Positions 1-7,502 of a DNA stretch of 28,901 nt are shown here, one piece after another. Position 1 is the stretch's first letter. The number at the start of each line of letters is the position of its first letter. The stretch lies in contig JACKNH010000001.1 in NCBI GenBank assembly GCA_024234975.1, positions 1 through 28,901 of the forward strand, in the 5' to 3' direction. The notes under the pieces were generated by a model. That model was not told the DNA's origin. It was given only the letters and a program-made list of their open reading frames with translations, and made no database searches. The translations under genes were made by a program, and so were the position numbers. Origin of the DNA: Gammaproteobacteria bacterium (GTDB taxonomy: Bacteria > Pseudomonadota > Gammaproteobacteria > Ga0077536).

Positions 1-84
1 GCCCAGATCGCCCAGGCCGCCGAGGACTGCGGCGCGTGGAAAATCATGCGCCCCTATCTCGAGGCAATGGTGCACAATGGCTAG
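1..84 (+). CDS. 3' end of an unidentified gene (partial)
   Basis: Reading frame 1 is open from the window edge to a TAG at 82-84 and encodes 27 residues ending in EAMVHNG. It has coding-like codon use (GCC, CTC, GAG), but it is too short to assign to a family. It runs convergently toward the hipA-like gene, whose stop lies 28 bp further on. The gene body lies outside the window, so no function is proposed. Confidence 0.45.
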   Translation, partial: AQIAQAAEDCGAWKIMRPYLEAMVHNG

Positions 85-112
85 CTGAATCGCCCCAGCA
101 TCTGGTGCCCAA

Positions 113-1345
113 TCACAGCACCAGCGCCGCTACGGACTGCTCGTGAACAAAGGCGGGATCGTAATACCTGGCGAGGCATCCGTATACGCCCACCTCGCGC
201 AGCGCTTCGCGCCAGTTGTCGGATATCTTCTGCGCCATCTCCCGGATTATCAGGCGCGCATCATCCTCGGCTATCTCGAAAAACTGCGACGCTTCGAGGG
301 CAAGCATGATCGACCGGTCGTGCGAACCGCCTTCCAAGATGGCGGTTTCCAGATGCGGATTGCGACCGGGCGCGGGGTTGACGTCGAAGACCGGCGACAG
401 CCGCCATTGCACCTTTCCGACATAGAGGAACCCGTGGTTCTTGAGATGATCGTCCTTGTTCGAGACCAGGATCGTGAAGATGAGCCGCCGGAACAGTTCC
501 TCGAAATCGGCCTGCGGATCGGCAGAATGTCCGCGCATGAAATCGACGATCTCGGTGTAGGATCCGTAGTCAGTCCCGGTCTTGCCCAGCGCCGTCCGGG
601 CCGAGATATAGGGAATGCGCGCAGATCCGCGCCGGTCGAAGCGTTCGATCAGCGCTACCGGGAAGGGTGACTCGGTCAATTCGAGACGGACCTCGGGCGT
701 TCGAATACCGCATGCGCGGGCAAGGCGCAGCGTGGCGACCTCCACACGCTCGATCGGTCGCTGGTCGTGAACCGACGTGAACTTCGCGAGCCAGAGTGCG
801 TCACCATCGCGAACATTGGCCTTCGGGCGGGCACCGCCAGAACCGCCCGCCCCGGCAAGCACCTGCATCTCTTCGGCAGAGATCTCCTTGCCCTGTTCGT
901 AGGCGCGGGCGATGGCCGTGATGGTTTCCAGTTCGACAAGGCGCGGCACGGCATCGGCGGCATTGCCCCTGATGACTTGTCCGTCAGCATCGAGAAATCG
1001 CAAGGCGCCCTGGCGGCACATGTCGTCTGAGAGCGTGAGATACTCGAATTCGGAAAGGCCATTTCCATAGGCCCGTTCGAGCAGGCGACGACCCCAATCA
1101 TCGGGCGCGGCGTCCGAGAATACGCCCGGCAAGGCATCGCGCATGTGACCAGGCTTGCCCGGCGTGTGGAACGGCCCCCCTTCAAGCGGCAGCGCAGGCT
1201 CGATCGGGAAGGCCTGCGAGCTTTGTGCCCACGCCGGGTCATAGTCGAAGGTCGAGAACTGCCGGGGGCCGGACCGGGTGAAGTGCAAGTTCCCGACCGG
1301 CGTCAGCTGCTCGCCGAGCGCGACCCGTGCGGAGAAATCGGTCAT
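113..1345 (-). CDS. hipA: HipA-family serine/threonine kinase toxin
   Basis: A 410-residue protein of the HipA family. These kinases act in the cytoplasm; E. coli HipA phosphorylates glutamyl-tRNA synthetase and induces persistence. Visible landmarks are a Gly-rich loop near residues 164-172 (GAGGSGG) followed by RPKANV, a likely ATP-binding Lys in LAKF near 188, the catalytic segment SNKDDHLKNHGF at about 295-306, and the metal-binding Asp in SPVFDVNP near 321. Length fits full-size HipA (about 400-440). The start ATG overlaps the antitoxin stop as TGATG, so the two are translationally coupled. All catalytic motifs are intact, so it is probably active. The target in this organism is unknown and may not be GltX. 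Confidence 0.9.
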   Translation of the reverse strand: MTDFSARVALGEQLTPVGNLHFTRSGPRQFSTFDYDPAWAQSSQAFPIEPALPLEGGPFHTPGKPGHMRDALPGVFSDAAPDDWGRRLLERAYGNGLSEFEYLTLSDDMCRQGALRFLDADGQVIRGNAADAVPRLVELETITAIARAYEQGKEISAEEMQVLAGAGGSGGARPKANVRDGDALWLAKFTSVHDQRPIERVEVATLRLARACGIRTPEVRLELTESPFPVALIERFDRRGSARIPYISARTALGKTGTDYGSYTEIVDFMRGHSADPQADFEELFRRLIFTILVSNKDDHLKNHGFLYVGKVQWRLSPVFDVNPAPGRNPHLETAILEGGSHDRSIMLALEASQFFEIAEDDARLIIREMAQKISDNWREALREVGVYGCLARYYDPAFVHEQSVAALVL

Positions 1346-1707
1346 CAGAACGCCACTCCGTCCTGATCCGTATCGTCACGCGCGCTGTCGTTCGCCTGCT
1401 TCGTCCTTGTGCTTGCCGATGAACGCCCACGCTGTGGCAAGCGTTCAGCATCGAGCGCTAGCCCAAGATCATCCTTACGAATATCGACAAGGTCACCGAG
1501 GCGATCAACGAGCCCGAACACCACGAGGACATCGCTCAGCGTTCCGATTCCGACGCCAGTGTCGCCCTTCTCCAGACGTGTAATGGTGCTGGCCGACGTG
1601 CCTGCGCGTACCGCCAGGTCGGCTACAGAAATGCCTCGCCGCAGGCGCGCGCTGCGCAGGTCTTTGCCCAGTTGCTTCAGGGCGCTTCTGGATTTAGGCG
1701 AACTCAT
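1345..1707 (-). CDS. hipB: HipB-type XRE-family antitoxin
   Basis: About 120 residues. The N-terminal half is a Cro/C1-type helix-turn-helix: LGKDLRSARLRRGISVADLA, then AVRAGTSASTITRLEKGD, typical of XRE antitoxins. The C-terminal half is polar and low in complexity (SSASTRTKQANDSARDDTD) and looks flexible, like the degradable tail of E. coli HipB. An in-frame TTG lies directly before the ATG at 1707; the ATG is preferred. It is followed by hipA with a 1-base overlap, the normal antitoxin-first order. It is expected to bind HipA and to repress the operon through the palindromes just upstream. Confidence 0.88.
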   Translation of the reverse strand: MSSPKSRSALKQLGKDLRSARLRRGISVADLAVRAGTSASTITRLEKGDTGVGIGTLSDVLVVFGLVDRLGDLVDIRKDDLGLALDAERLPQRGRSSASTRTKQANDSARDDTDQDGVAF

Positions 1708-1718
1708 CAACAGTCATC

Positions 1719-1759
1719 CATATATGACGTTCTTTAGCGTTCAATCGTTCATATATGAC
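1719..1759 (-). promoter_or_regulatory. Putative HipB operator/promoter with twin palindromes
   Basis: The 10-mer CATATATGAC occurs at 1719-1728 and again at 1750-1759, exactly 31 bp (three helical turns) apart, just upstream of the antitoxin start. The second copy sits in a perfect palindrome, TCATATATGA (1749-1758); the first has one mismatch. Spacing and position fit two dimer sites for an autoregulating XRE antitoxin. The sequence differs from the E. coli HipB operator (TATCC-N8-GGATA). Confidence 0.6.
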
Positions 1760-1909
1760 TAATTGTGGAATTGCACAAGTTTGCATGGGTCAAGCCGCTG
1801 GACGCTCGCGTACCTCATCAAGCGAATCAAGAATTGCGCAAAACCATGACACAGGCCTGGGAACGGAGGTTTCAAAGCTGGCGCGACGCGCGTTCCTCAG
1901 CCGGGTCTC

Positions 1910-2137
1910 TCAGCGAGAGCACTCCCAGTACTCGACCTCGATGCGGTCGAGATCGAGAACTTTTCCGCGAATGCTCACCCTGCCTTCGAGGTCTTCGGGC
2001 ACCTGATCGTCAACGAACCCGAGGCGCCAAACAACGCCCTCATCATCGCGCAGGAGCGGGCCGCGCGGTGAAGCTTCGATTATCCCGACATGGATATTGG
2101 CGGCGCGCGAGTTGGTTGGATGCATGGTCTTGTTCAT
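1910..2137 (-). CDS. Small DUF5818-like protein
   Basis: A 75-residue protein with ATG at 2137; a second in-frame ATG lies at 2125. The core reads GPLLRDDEGVVWRLGF, then EDLEGRVSIRGKVLDLDRIEVEYWEC. This alternating hydrophobic pattern suggests a small beta-barrel of OB-like type, and it resembles the DUF5818 proteins I know from sphingomonads. Its function is unknown. It stands alone on the minus strand between the hipBA promoter and a transposase remnant. Codon use looks genuine, but the family call is from memory of the pattern only. Confidence 0.55.
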   Translation of the reverse strand: MNKTMHPTNSRAANIHVGIIEASPRGPLLRDDEGVVWRLGFVDDQVPEDLEGRVSIRGKVLDLDRIEVEYWECSR

Positions 2138-2421
2138 AGCGAATGGAGAATGACGGGCGCCCGGATACGGCGAGTCACGGCTCTTCTAGGGCCGAAGCAC
2201 CATCGACGCCACCCATTGAACGAAACGAGCGAGGCACACCCTACGCAACAAGGATTGAGCGATGACCCGACAAACGATCCCAATCGAGCTCCTGCTTTCG
2301 CTTCCGTGGCAGTAGGCATCACGGTCGGTCCCAAGGCGAACAACGAGCCCACTCATAGCCCTGATCTTTTAGAAATGCGCGAAAGCTGGCGACTCGCATG
2401 CAGTGCGTTTCAGGGTGCGGT
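2138..2421. other. Region without a recognisable gene
   Basis: Both strands carry only short, compositionally odd ORFs with no recognisable motifs. The stretch separates the DUF5818-like gene from the transposase remnant and may be decayed mobile DNA or promoter sequence. Confidence 0.4.
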
Positions 2422-2673
2422 TGCGACGCCGGCAAGAGGCTTTGCGACGCGCTGCTCCCCATCGGCAATTGGACCGTGCAGATCGTCAGGGGCTCCGATC
2501 ACGCGAAAAGCTCCAAAGTGATCCCCCGCCGCTGGGTCATCGGGGGAACCCCGGCCTAGCTCGATCAAAACCACTGCCTCGCCAAGGACTTCGAGCAGAC
2601 CATCGCTTCGGCTACAACCTGGCTGTACATCGCATCCGTCCAACTCCTCGCCAGTCGGATCGCAAGCTCATGA
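2422..2673 (+). pseudogene. IS5-family transposase C-terminal remnant
   Basis: In the frame starting at 2422 the translation matches the C-terminal part of IS5-type (IS1031/IS427-like) DDE transposases: DAGKRLCDALLPIGNWTVQI, then VPRRWV-like VIPRRWVIGGTPA, an in-frame TAG at 2557-2559, then LAKDFEQTIASATTWLYIAS and a TGA at 2671-2673. The family consensus has RRWVVERTxAWLxRNRRLAKDFE, so the WVIGGTPA-stop-LDQNHC stretch shows several substitutions plus a nonsense mutation. The N-terminal two thirds, with the first catalytic Asp residues, are missing. I could not identify terminal inverted repeats. It is an old, immobile fossil. Confidence 0.72.
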
Positions 2674-2733
2674 AATCACGCTGGATGATTTTGAAGCTGA
2701 CTCTCAGGCCGACAGCCGACGCACGAAATGCAA

Positions 2734-3075
2734 TCAGTCTCCCCCGCGTTTCAGCGTTCTCCTGATTAGCCATAGGTGCAGGCCATGCACCGCGATGAAC
2801 CCAAGGCCGAGTATCAGGATAACCGGGATTGCCTTCCCCGCCTGGCCGGGGCGTGGTGCAAGCAGCAGCGTTGAAGCTGTGGCCGCAGCCAGAATGATTG
2901 AACCAAGCACTGGCGTTAAAGACAGGGCAAGCCGACGTGGAGCGGTCCAGTTCACCGAGCCGTCGAATCCCCACTGCATCGGCAACCTCGATTCCTCGCG
3001 GAAGCGCGCGTTGGCCCGAAATGACATCCCAATCAGAACGGCGATTGCGAGGATGGCGAGAAGAGATTGAACCAT
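2734..3075 (-). CDS. Small integral membrane protein, DUF1648-like
   Basis: A 113-residue protein with three likely membrane helices at about 2-19, 50-72 and 80-102. Between helix 1 and helix 2 it has LPMQWGFDGSVNWTAPRR, resembling the short motif of DUF1648/SdpI-type membrane proteins (an Asp-Gly turn between a hydrophobic strand and a Trp). The start ATG at 3075 follows the upstream regulator's stop by 26 bp on the same strand, so the two are probably co-transcribed. Function is unknown. The DUF1648 resemblance is limited to that one loop and could be coincidental, but the ORF itself is convincing. Confidence 0.65.
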   Translation of the reverse strand: MVQSLLAILAIAVLIGMSFRANARFREESRLPMQWGFDGSVNWTAPRRLALSLTPVLGSIILAAATASTLLLAPRPGQAGKAIPVILILGLGFIAVHGLHLWLIRRTLKRGGD

Positions 3076-3101
3076 GATGCCGACTTTCCGAAGTGCGAGG
3101 T

Positions 3102-3878
3102 TTAGCGGATGAAGTAGCCAACCACCCGCCAGTCGGATCCTTCTTTGGCAAGCACCACGGTTTCAATCGCACCGCGCTTGTTGGCAAAGTCAGTCTGGAA
3201 CTCGAGCAATTCATATTCGCCGTCAGGTGCGCCGGGCAATGACGCAGCTTTCGTCACCTTGCCAACCGTGCGTGATGTTACGGCACCCAGGGGATCGCGA
3301 ACCGGCAAAATCGTAGAAGCCCAGCCCTGTTGCGACAATTGCGAACGAAACATGCTTCCTGCGCGTCGCCAACTTTCCGTCCAGTTCCGGCTATCGACCA
3401 GCGCCAGCCACGCCTTCGCAGATGCAGTGCTTTCAGACTGTGACTGCCCTTTAGTTTCGACTGCGTGCTTCTGGGCGGCAGGGTTGGTTGTTGCGGCGTC
3501 TTCCAGGTTGGAAGCGATCATCAATGCAACGATAGTTAGGGACAACACGAGTAGGCCTCCTCCTAGGAATGCGAACACGAAAACTGTGCGCTTCGGTTTG
3601 CTGGATTGGCCATCAATTTGCACATTTGCCGACATGTCGCCGACCCCGATTGCTTCGGGTACAATGGAATTGGGTCGCCCCTCGTGCAGTGCGAGAAGCC
3701 GCGCTGCTTCGCGGCTACTGGGAACGCCTAGCTTCCTCCTCGCGTCGCGAAGGCGGTCGTTGATCGTATGCACCGAAAGGTCAAATTCCCGCGCAATGGA
3801 CTTTGCGTCGTGTCCGGCAAGCAGGAGACGAAGAGTCTTCTTTTCGCGTTCTGTCAGTGTTGCGATTCTTGCTTGCAC
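3102..3878 (-). CDS. LuxR-type HTH regulator with TM segment and DUF4019 domain
   Basis: From GTG at 3878 this gives 258 residues. Residues about 8-65 form a LuxR/GerE helix-turn-helix (LTEREKKTLRLLLAGHDAKS, then SVHTINDRLRDARRKLGVPS). A hydrophobic span at about 99-122 is a membrane anchor. Residues about 155-258 match DUF4019: AWLALVDSRNWTESW, VRDPLGAVTSR, SLPGAPDGEYELLEFQT, and a C-terminal DWRVVGYFIR. The layout implies a cytoplasmic DNA-binding head and a periplasmic domain, a one-component transmembrane regulator common in sphingomonads. The frame stays open to a TTG at 3974 with no ATG anywhere upstream of the HTH, so the true start is uncertain. It leads a probable two-gene unit with the downstream membrane protein. 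Its ligand is unknown. Confidence 0.82.
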   Translation of the reverse strand: MQARIATLTEREKKTLRLLLAGHDAKSIAREFDLSVHTINDRLRDARRKLGVPSSREAARLLALHEGRPNSIVPEAIGVGDMSANVQIDGQSSKPKRTVFVFAFLGGGLLVLSLTIVALMIASNLEDAATTNPAAQKHAVETKGQSQSESTASAKAWLALVDSRNWTESWRRAGSMFRSQLSQQGWASTILPVRDPLGAVTSRTVGKVTKAASLPGAPDGEYELLEFQTDFANKRGAIETVVLAKEGSDWRVVGYFIR

Positions 3879-4068
3879 GCCCAAAACCCATGATGCCGAA
3901 TTGCTGAATATTCGCAACAAGCAGAAATTGCCAACCACCTTGGGAAATTCGGTGACGATCGCAAAGATAGCCAATATGGCAGTCCCGCCTTATTGGACTG
4001 TTTGGCGGCTAGCTTAAGCGAGTGCCGCTTGTCGTCAATGCCGCCCTTTTATCGTCAGATTGTGGGAG

Positions 4069-4082
4069 GCAGACCGTACGCG
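4069..4082 (+). repeat. Candidate left attachment site
   Basis: GCAGACCGTACGCG is repeated exactly at 28490-28503. To the left of each copy there is further gapped similarity: TCAGATTGTGGGA here against TCAGGATTGTCGGG on the right. It partly overlaps a perfect 14-bp palindrome, GCGGCTTAAGCCGC (4080-4093), which could be a recombinase or repressor site. Confidence 0.5.
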
Positions 4083-4163
4083 GCTTAAGCCGCAGTTATG
4101 GGAAAAAGTGTAGCAAAATCAATTAGGGACCAACTTGAGCAGTTCGGGAGCTTGACTGCTCCC

Positions 4164-4249
4164 GATGGCTGCCTGGTCCCCAGAAATTCATGCAATTTCA
4201 CCAATTTGATAGGGAGTTCGGGTAGTGATGATGGCCATATGGTCCCCAA
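4164..4249 (+). repeat. Paired 20-bp boxes upstream of the first recombinase
   Basis: Two related boxes lie 66 bp apart: GATGGCTGCCTGGTCCCCAG (4164-4183) and GATGGCCATATGGTCCCCAA (4230-4249). A third copy at 27039-27058 matches the second at 18 of 20 positions. They may be arm-type integrase binding sites. The second box overlaps the preferred integrase start. Confidence 0.4.
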
Positions 4250-5411
4250 ACGGCTCTTGCCCGGGAACCGGGCCTATCTCGATGGTAATCTGGCTCGCCG
4301 GAAGTTCAGTCCTGCGGCCAGCGAATATGTGATCTGGGATACCGAACTGGCCGGGTTCGGATTGCGGGTTCGCCCTTCTGGAAATCGCTACTGGTTTGTC
4401 CGACTGCGGCGGCGCGGGCGGCATTGTCGCGTGTCGCTGGGCAAGGTCGAGGACGTCGATGCCCTGACCGCGCGCGGAGAGGCGCGGAAGAGGTTGGCGG
4501 AGGTTGCGCTCGAAGGATTGCCGCAGCGTGTGACGACGAAGATCGCGCCTGTCGTTGACGACTATGCCGAGGAGTTCTGGACCGATTGCGCCCGCCACTG
4601 GAAGGAATCGACGCAGAAGCGCAACCGCAATGTCCTCGTGGCCGATATCCTGCCGCATTTTGGCAAGATGCGCCTCGACCTGATCGGTCGTGCTGAAATT
4701 GCGCGCTGGCGCGATGACTACGCGAATGGGCGCGAGTCCAGATACAACCGTTCGGTCCCGGTGCTCAGCGCGATGTTTAAATATGCCGAGCAGCTTGGCT
4801 ACATCCGCAAGGGCTCGAACCCCTGTCGCGGCATGCCCGGCTTCCGGAAGATCAAGAAGGAGCGTTTCCTCAGCCCGCAGGAGTTTTACCACATTGCCCG
4901 CCAGCTCGATGCCGAGGAAGCCAAGTATCCTGGCCACGTCACGATAGTCCGGTTGCTGATCTTTACCGGTGCGCGCGTCAGCGAAATCCGCGACCTCGAA
5001 TGGGACTGGGTGCAACTACCCCGGCTGCTGCTGCCCGACAGCAAGACGGGTGCGAAGACGATCTGGCTGGGCAGCCAGGCTGTCCGGATATTCCAGTCGA
5101 TCGAACGCGCCGACGATGCGCGCTTCGTCTTCCCGAACCGGACGGGCGAGCGCCCGATGTCGCTCAGCCCCTGGTGGGAAGCGTTCCGAAGGCGCTGCGC
5201 CCTGCCCGACCTGCGCATCCATGACCTGCGCCACAGCTTCGCCTCTGTCGCCGTGCGTGAGCGCGTGGCGCTCGCCACCATCGGGCGCTTGCTCGGACAT
5301 GTCTTGCCGGAGACGACGGCGCGCTATGCGCACCTTGCCGATGAGACCATCGCCGAAGCCGCACAACGCGTGTCCGGTGGTCTCGCGGGCAATCTGGGGC
5401 TGAGCGAATGA
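4239..5411 (+). CDS. Tyrosine recombinase / phage-type integrase (first of a tandem pair)
   Basis: Site-specific DNA recombinase, 390 residues from ATG 4239. The N-terminal part (WDTELAGFGLRVRPSGNRYW) is the DUF4102-like DNA-binding domain of P4-type integrases. A SAM-like core-binding domain follows, then the catalytic domain with every active-site residue: Arg in GARVSEI, Lys in DSKTGAKTIWLG, HxxR in HDLRH, His in LLGH and the nucleophile Tyr in ARYAHL. The frame is open from ATG 4098, which would add 47 residues of unusual composition spanning the repeated boxes. I prefer 4239 because recognisable homology begins there, although no strong ribosome site precedes either ATG. The stop overlaps the next recombinase start (ATGA). 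It presumably excises or integrates the surrounding element. Confidence 0.9.
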   Translation: MVPKRLLPGNRAYLDGNLARRKFSPAASEYVIWDTELAGFGLRVRPSGNRYWFVRLRRRGRHCRVSLGKVEDVDALTARGEARKRLAEVALEGLPQRVTTKIAPVVDDYAEEFWTDCARHWKESTQKRNRNVLVADILPHFGKMRLDLIGRAEIARWRDDYANGRESRYNRSVPVLSAMFKYAEQLGYIRKGSNPCRGMPGFRKIKKERFLSPQEFYHIARQLDAEEAKYPGHVTIVRLLIFTGARVSEIRDLEWDWVQLPRLLLPDSKTGAKTIWLGSQAVRIFQSIERADDARFVFPNRTGERPMSLSPWWEAFRRRCALPDLRIHDLRHSFASVAVRERVALATIGRLLGHVLPETTARYAHLADETIAEAAQRVSGGLAGNLGLSE

Positions 5412-6616
5412 CCAGTCTCAGCCTCAAGCAGGTCGTCGAACAGGCGCTGGCCGAGATCGGTGTCAGCCCCCGGCTCGCGCAGAAGCCCAAGGGCAAGGCG
5501 CGCACGACGACCTGGATCGCCATCGAGAGCGGCTTTGGCATCCGCCATTACGCCAGCGGGCGGCATGTCTATATCGTCCAGACCCGGATGGGCGGGCGCG
5601 TGCGGACCATCACCATTGGTCCCGCCTCGGTCATCACCCGCCATCAGGCGACGATGGTCGCGCGCCGGGTCATCGCCCATGCCCGTGTCGGCCACGATCC
5701 CGCAACCACGCGCCAGCGCATCCGCAGCGCGCCGCGAATGGACGAATTCATCGCGGAGTATTGGGAGAAGTGCGCGCCGGGCTGGAAGCCGTCGACGCGC
5801 GATACCGCCGTCTACTATCGCCGCTGCCACATCGATGGGGCATTCCCTGATGCCTATGTCGACAGCCTTGGCGAGGCCGAAGTGATCAAATGGTTCGTGG
5901 CGCTCACCGACAGCTCGGGGCCGGGCGCGGCCAATCGCTGCTTCGAGATTTTGCGCGCCGCGTTCAACAAGGCGGAGGAGTGGGGCTACCGCGTCGAGAA
6001 CACCAACCCGTGTCGTGCTGTCCGCCAGAACAAGCGCAACCATCGCACACGCTTTCTATCCGAAGGCGAGTTGGTCCGGGTCGGAGCCATCCTGGCCAAA
6101 GCCCGCGACGGCGACGACCCGAACGCCCACGCGCGGGCGACTGCCGTGTTGCTCCTGATACTGACAGGATGCCGGGTCAGCGAGGTGCTCGGCCTGCACT
6201 GGAGCGACGTCAAGGGAAAGCGCCTGCTGCTACGCGATAGCAAGACCGGGCCGCGCACCGTCTGGCTCGGCGACGAGGCACGCGATTTGATCCAGTCGAT
6301 CCCGCGCGCGGGCAAGCAGCCGTGGCTATTCTGGAACTGGCGCTACAAGATGCCGATCAAGTCGCTTCATGATTATTGGGCATCGGTCCGCGCGGAAGCG
6401 AAGCTTCGCGATGTCCGGCTGCACGACCTGCGCCACACATTTGCCAGCCACGCCGTGATGGGGAAGGAAAACCTCACGATGATCGGGAAGCTGCTCGGCC
6501 ACAGCCTCGTCGCTTCGACCGCGCGCTATGCCCACTTTGACGACGACCACCTGCTCGACGCTGCCGAAAACATTGGCGCTGCCATCGAGCGGGCGATGGC
6601 GACGGGGCGGTTCTGA
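5408..6616 (+). CDS. Tyrosine recombinase / phage-type integrase (second of a tandem pair)
   Basis: A 402-residue recombinase whose start overlaps the first integrase stop by 4 bases, so expression is coupled. Active-site residues are Arg256 (TGCRVSEV), Lys279 (DSKTGPRTVWLG), His339 and Arg342 (HDLRH), His365 (LLGH) and Tyr374 (ARYAHF), so it should be catalytically competent. Its C-terminal domain shares distinctive wording with the upstream integrase (SKTGxxTxWLG, then QSIxRA), indicating paralogues from an old duplication that have since diverged. The N-terminal domain has the same general GFGIRHYASGRHVYIVQTRM-type beta-sheet layout. Two recombinases may act together in one synapse or control integration and excision separately. 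Confidence 0.9.
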   Translation: MTSLSLKQVVEQALAEIGVSPRLAQKPKGKARTTTWIAIESGFGIRHYASGRHVYIVQTRMGGRVRTITIGPASVITRHQATMVARRVIAHARVGHDPATTRQRIRSAPRMDEFIAEYWEKCAPGWKPSTRDTAVYYRRCHIDGAFPDAYVDSLGEAEVIKWFVALTDSSGPGAANRCFEILRAAFNKAEEWGYRVENTNPCRAVRQNKRNHRTRFLSEGELVRVGAILAKARDGDDPNAHARATAVLLLILTGCRVSEVLGLHWSDVKGKRLLLRDSKTGPRTVWLGDEARDLIQSIPRAGKQPWLFWNWRYKMPIKSLHDYWASVRAEAKLRDVRLHDLRHTFASHAVMGKENLTMIGKLLGHSLVASTARYAHFDDDHLLDAAENIGAAIERAMATGRF

Positions 6617-6644
6617 CCGCATGGCGCGATAACGGAGAGTGACA

Positions 6645-6908
6645 ATGCCCAGGACCTACCGGATCGAAGCAACCATCGTTGTCCATGAACTGGACGAAGA
6701 CTCGCCAGAAGCAGGTCGCATTGGCGAGACTTCTTTGAGCGAGGCCGCAGACCCGGCCCCTTGCTCCTTTGCGCCGCTAACGCCGGAGGAAATCAGGGCC
6801 AAAGGTCTCCCGGACGGAGTTGTTAATGGTGTGCAGCTCGTGGCGACAGGATGCACCCGCAAGAATGGTCGGAAAGTGGCTGGCCGCGCAATGAAACAAG
6901 CACTATAG
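6645..6908 (+). CDS. Hypothetical small protein
   Basis: An 87-residue protein starting at ATG 6645, with GGAG at 6634-6637 as a well-placed ribosome site; the in-frame GTG two codons earlier is too close to that site. The N-terminus (RTYRIEATIVVHELDEDSPE) looks like a beta strand followed by an acidic turn, and the C-terminus is basic (CTRKNGRKVAGRAMKQAL). No family is recognised. It lies 28 bp after the second recombinase and 9 bp before the lipoprotein gene on the same strand, so all may form one transcript. It might be an excisionase-like accessory factor, but nothing in the sequence shows that. Confidence 0.6.
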   Translation: MPRTYRIEATIVVHELDEDSPEAGRIGETSLSEAADPAPCSFAPLTPEEIRAKGLPDGVVNGVQLVATGCTRKNGRKVAGRAMKQAL

Positions 6909-6917
6909 GATGGCTCG

Positions 6918-7502
6918 GTGAATTGCCGTACAAAAAGGTCACTTGCAATCTTGCGCCTGGGACGGTCGTATCTGACGATACCCGCTGTTCTGTGCGTGAC
7001 TGCATTTCTGACCGCTTGTGCCACGCAGCCCACTGTCAGATACATCCCTGTCGGGTCGCAATATCCCGCAGGAGGCAATGCAACGTTCTCTATAGTGCCC
7101 GCACAGAATACCGCCGCTAAGCAAGCGGCAGATCTAGTGAAACAGAAGCTGGAATCTCTGGGTTACACAAGGTCTGCTTCAGCCGATTATCTGGTCGAAG
7201 TCAGCACCACGCGCCGTTCAGCCGGGACAGGTGCCTTCGTCCCGCAGAAGAACGAGATGGAGACTGCGCTTTGGCTTGAACAGCCGGAAGTTCCGTCAGG
7301 AAAAACGAGGAAGATCGCCGAGACGCTGCGTGTCCGCTTCCTTGTTAGGGAGACGGGTGCTCCGGTTTTGGTGGCGACTTCAAGTCTCGTCACTTCAAAT
7401 GCGTCATTGACTCGTTCATCGGGGGAACTGGTTGATGCGATGTTTGCTACCGATCCGTTGCAATCGGTTGATGCTCCTGCATCGTTGGAAGCACCAAATT
7501 GA
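6918..7502 (+). CDS. Putative lipoprotein (DUF4136-like)
   Basis: A 194-residue protein from GTG 6918, with AGGA at 6908-6911 as ribosome site. A basic start (NCRTKRSLAILRLGRS) and a hydrophobic stretch end in the lipobox FLTAC, with the lipidated Cys at residue 34, so it should be anchored in the envelope. The mature part (AADLVKQKLESLGYTRSASA, then DYLVEVSTTRR) has the shape of DUF4136-type lipoproteins, which share a short helix-strand unit. Function is unknown. Its 3' end overlaps the 3' end of the convergent histidine kinase gene by 56 bp, so neither end can change independently. Lipoprotein call is firm; the family is a guess. Confidence 0.75.
   Translation: MNCRTKRSLAILRLGRSYLTIPAVLCVTAFLTACATQPTVRYIPVGSQYPAGGNATFSIVPAQNTAAKQAADLVKQKLESLGYTRSASADYLVEVSTTRRSAGTGAFVPQKNEMETALWLEQPEVPSGKTRKIAETLRVRFLVRETGAPVLVATSSLVTSNASLTRSSGELVDAMFATDPLQSVDAPASLEAPN

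Noticed and set aside
143..670. Plus-strand ORF of 175 codons opposite hipA
   Set aside because: It is a mirror frame of the hipA coding region with no recognisable motif.
4080..4093. Palindrome GCGGCTTAAGCCGC as an intrinsic terminator for the DUF4019 regulator region
   Set aside because: It has no T-run on either side and lies upstream of, not downstream of, the divergent genes. A recombinase or operator site is more plausible.
4098..4238. 47-residue N-terminal extension of the first integrase
   Set aside because: The composition is unlike the rest, it has no strong ribosome site, it contains repeated boxes, and integrase homology begins at the ATG at 4239. It is kept as an alternative start only.
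5408..6616. RIT element (recombinase in trio)
   Set aside because: Only two recombinases are present; the next gene encodes an unrelated 87-residue protein.
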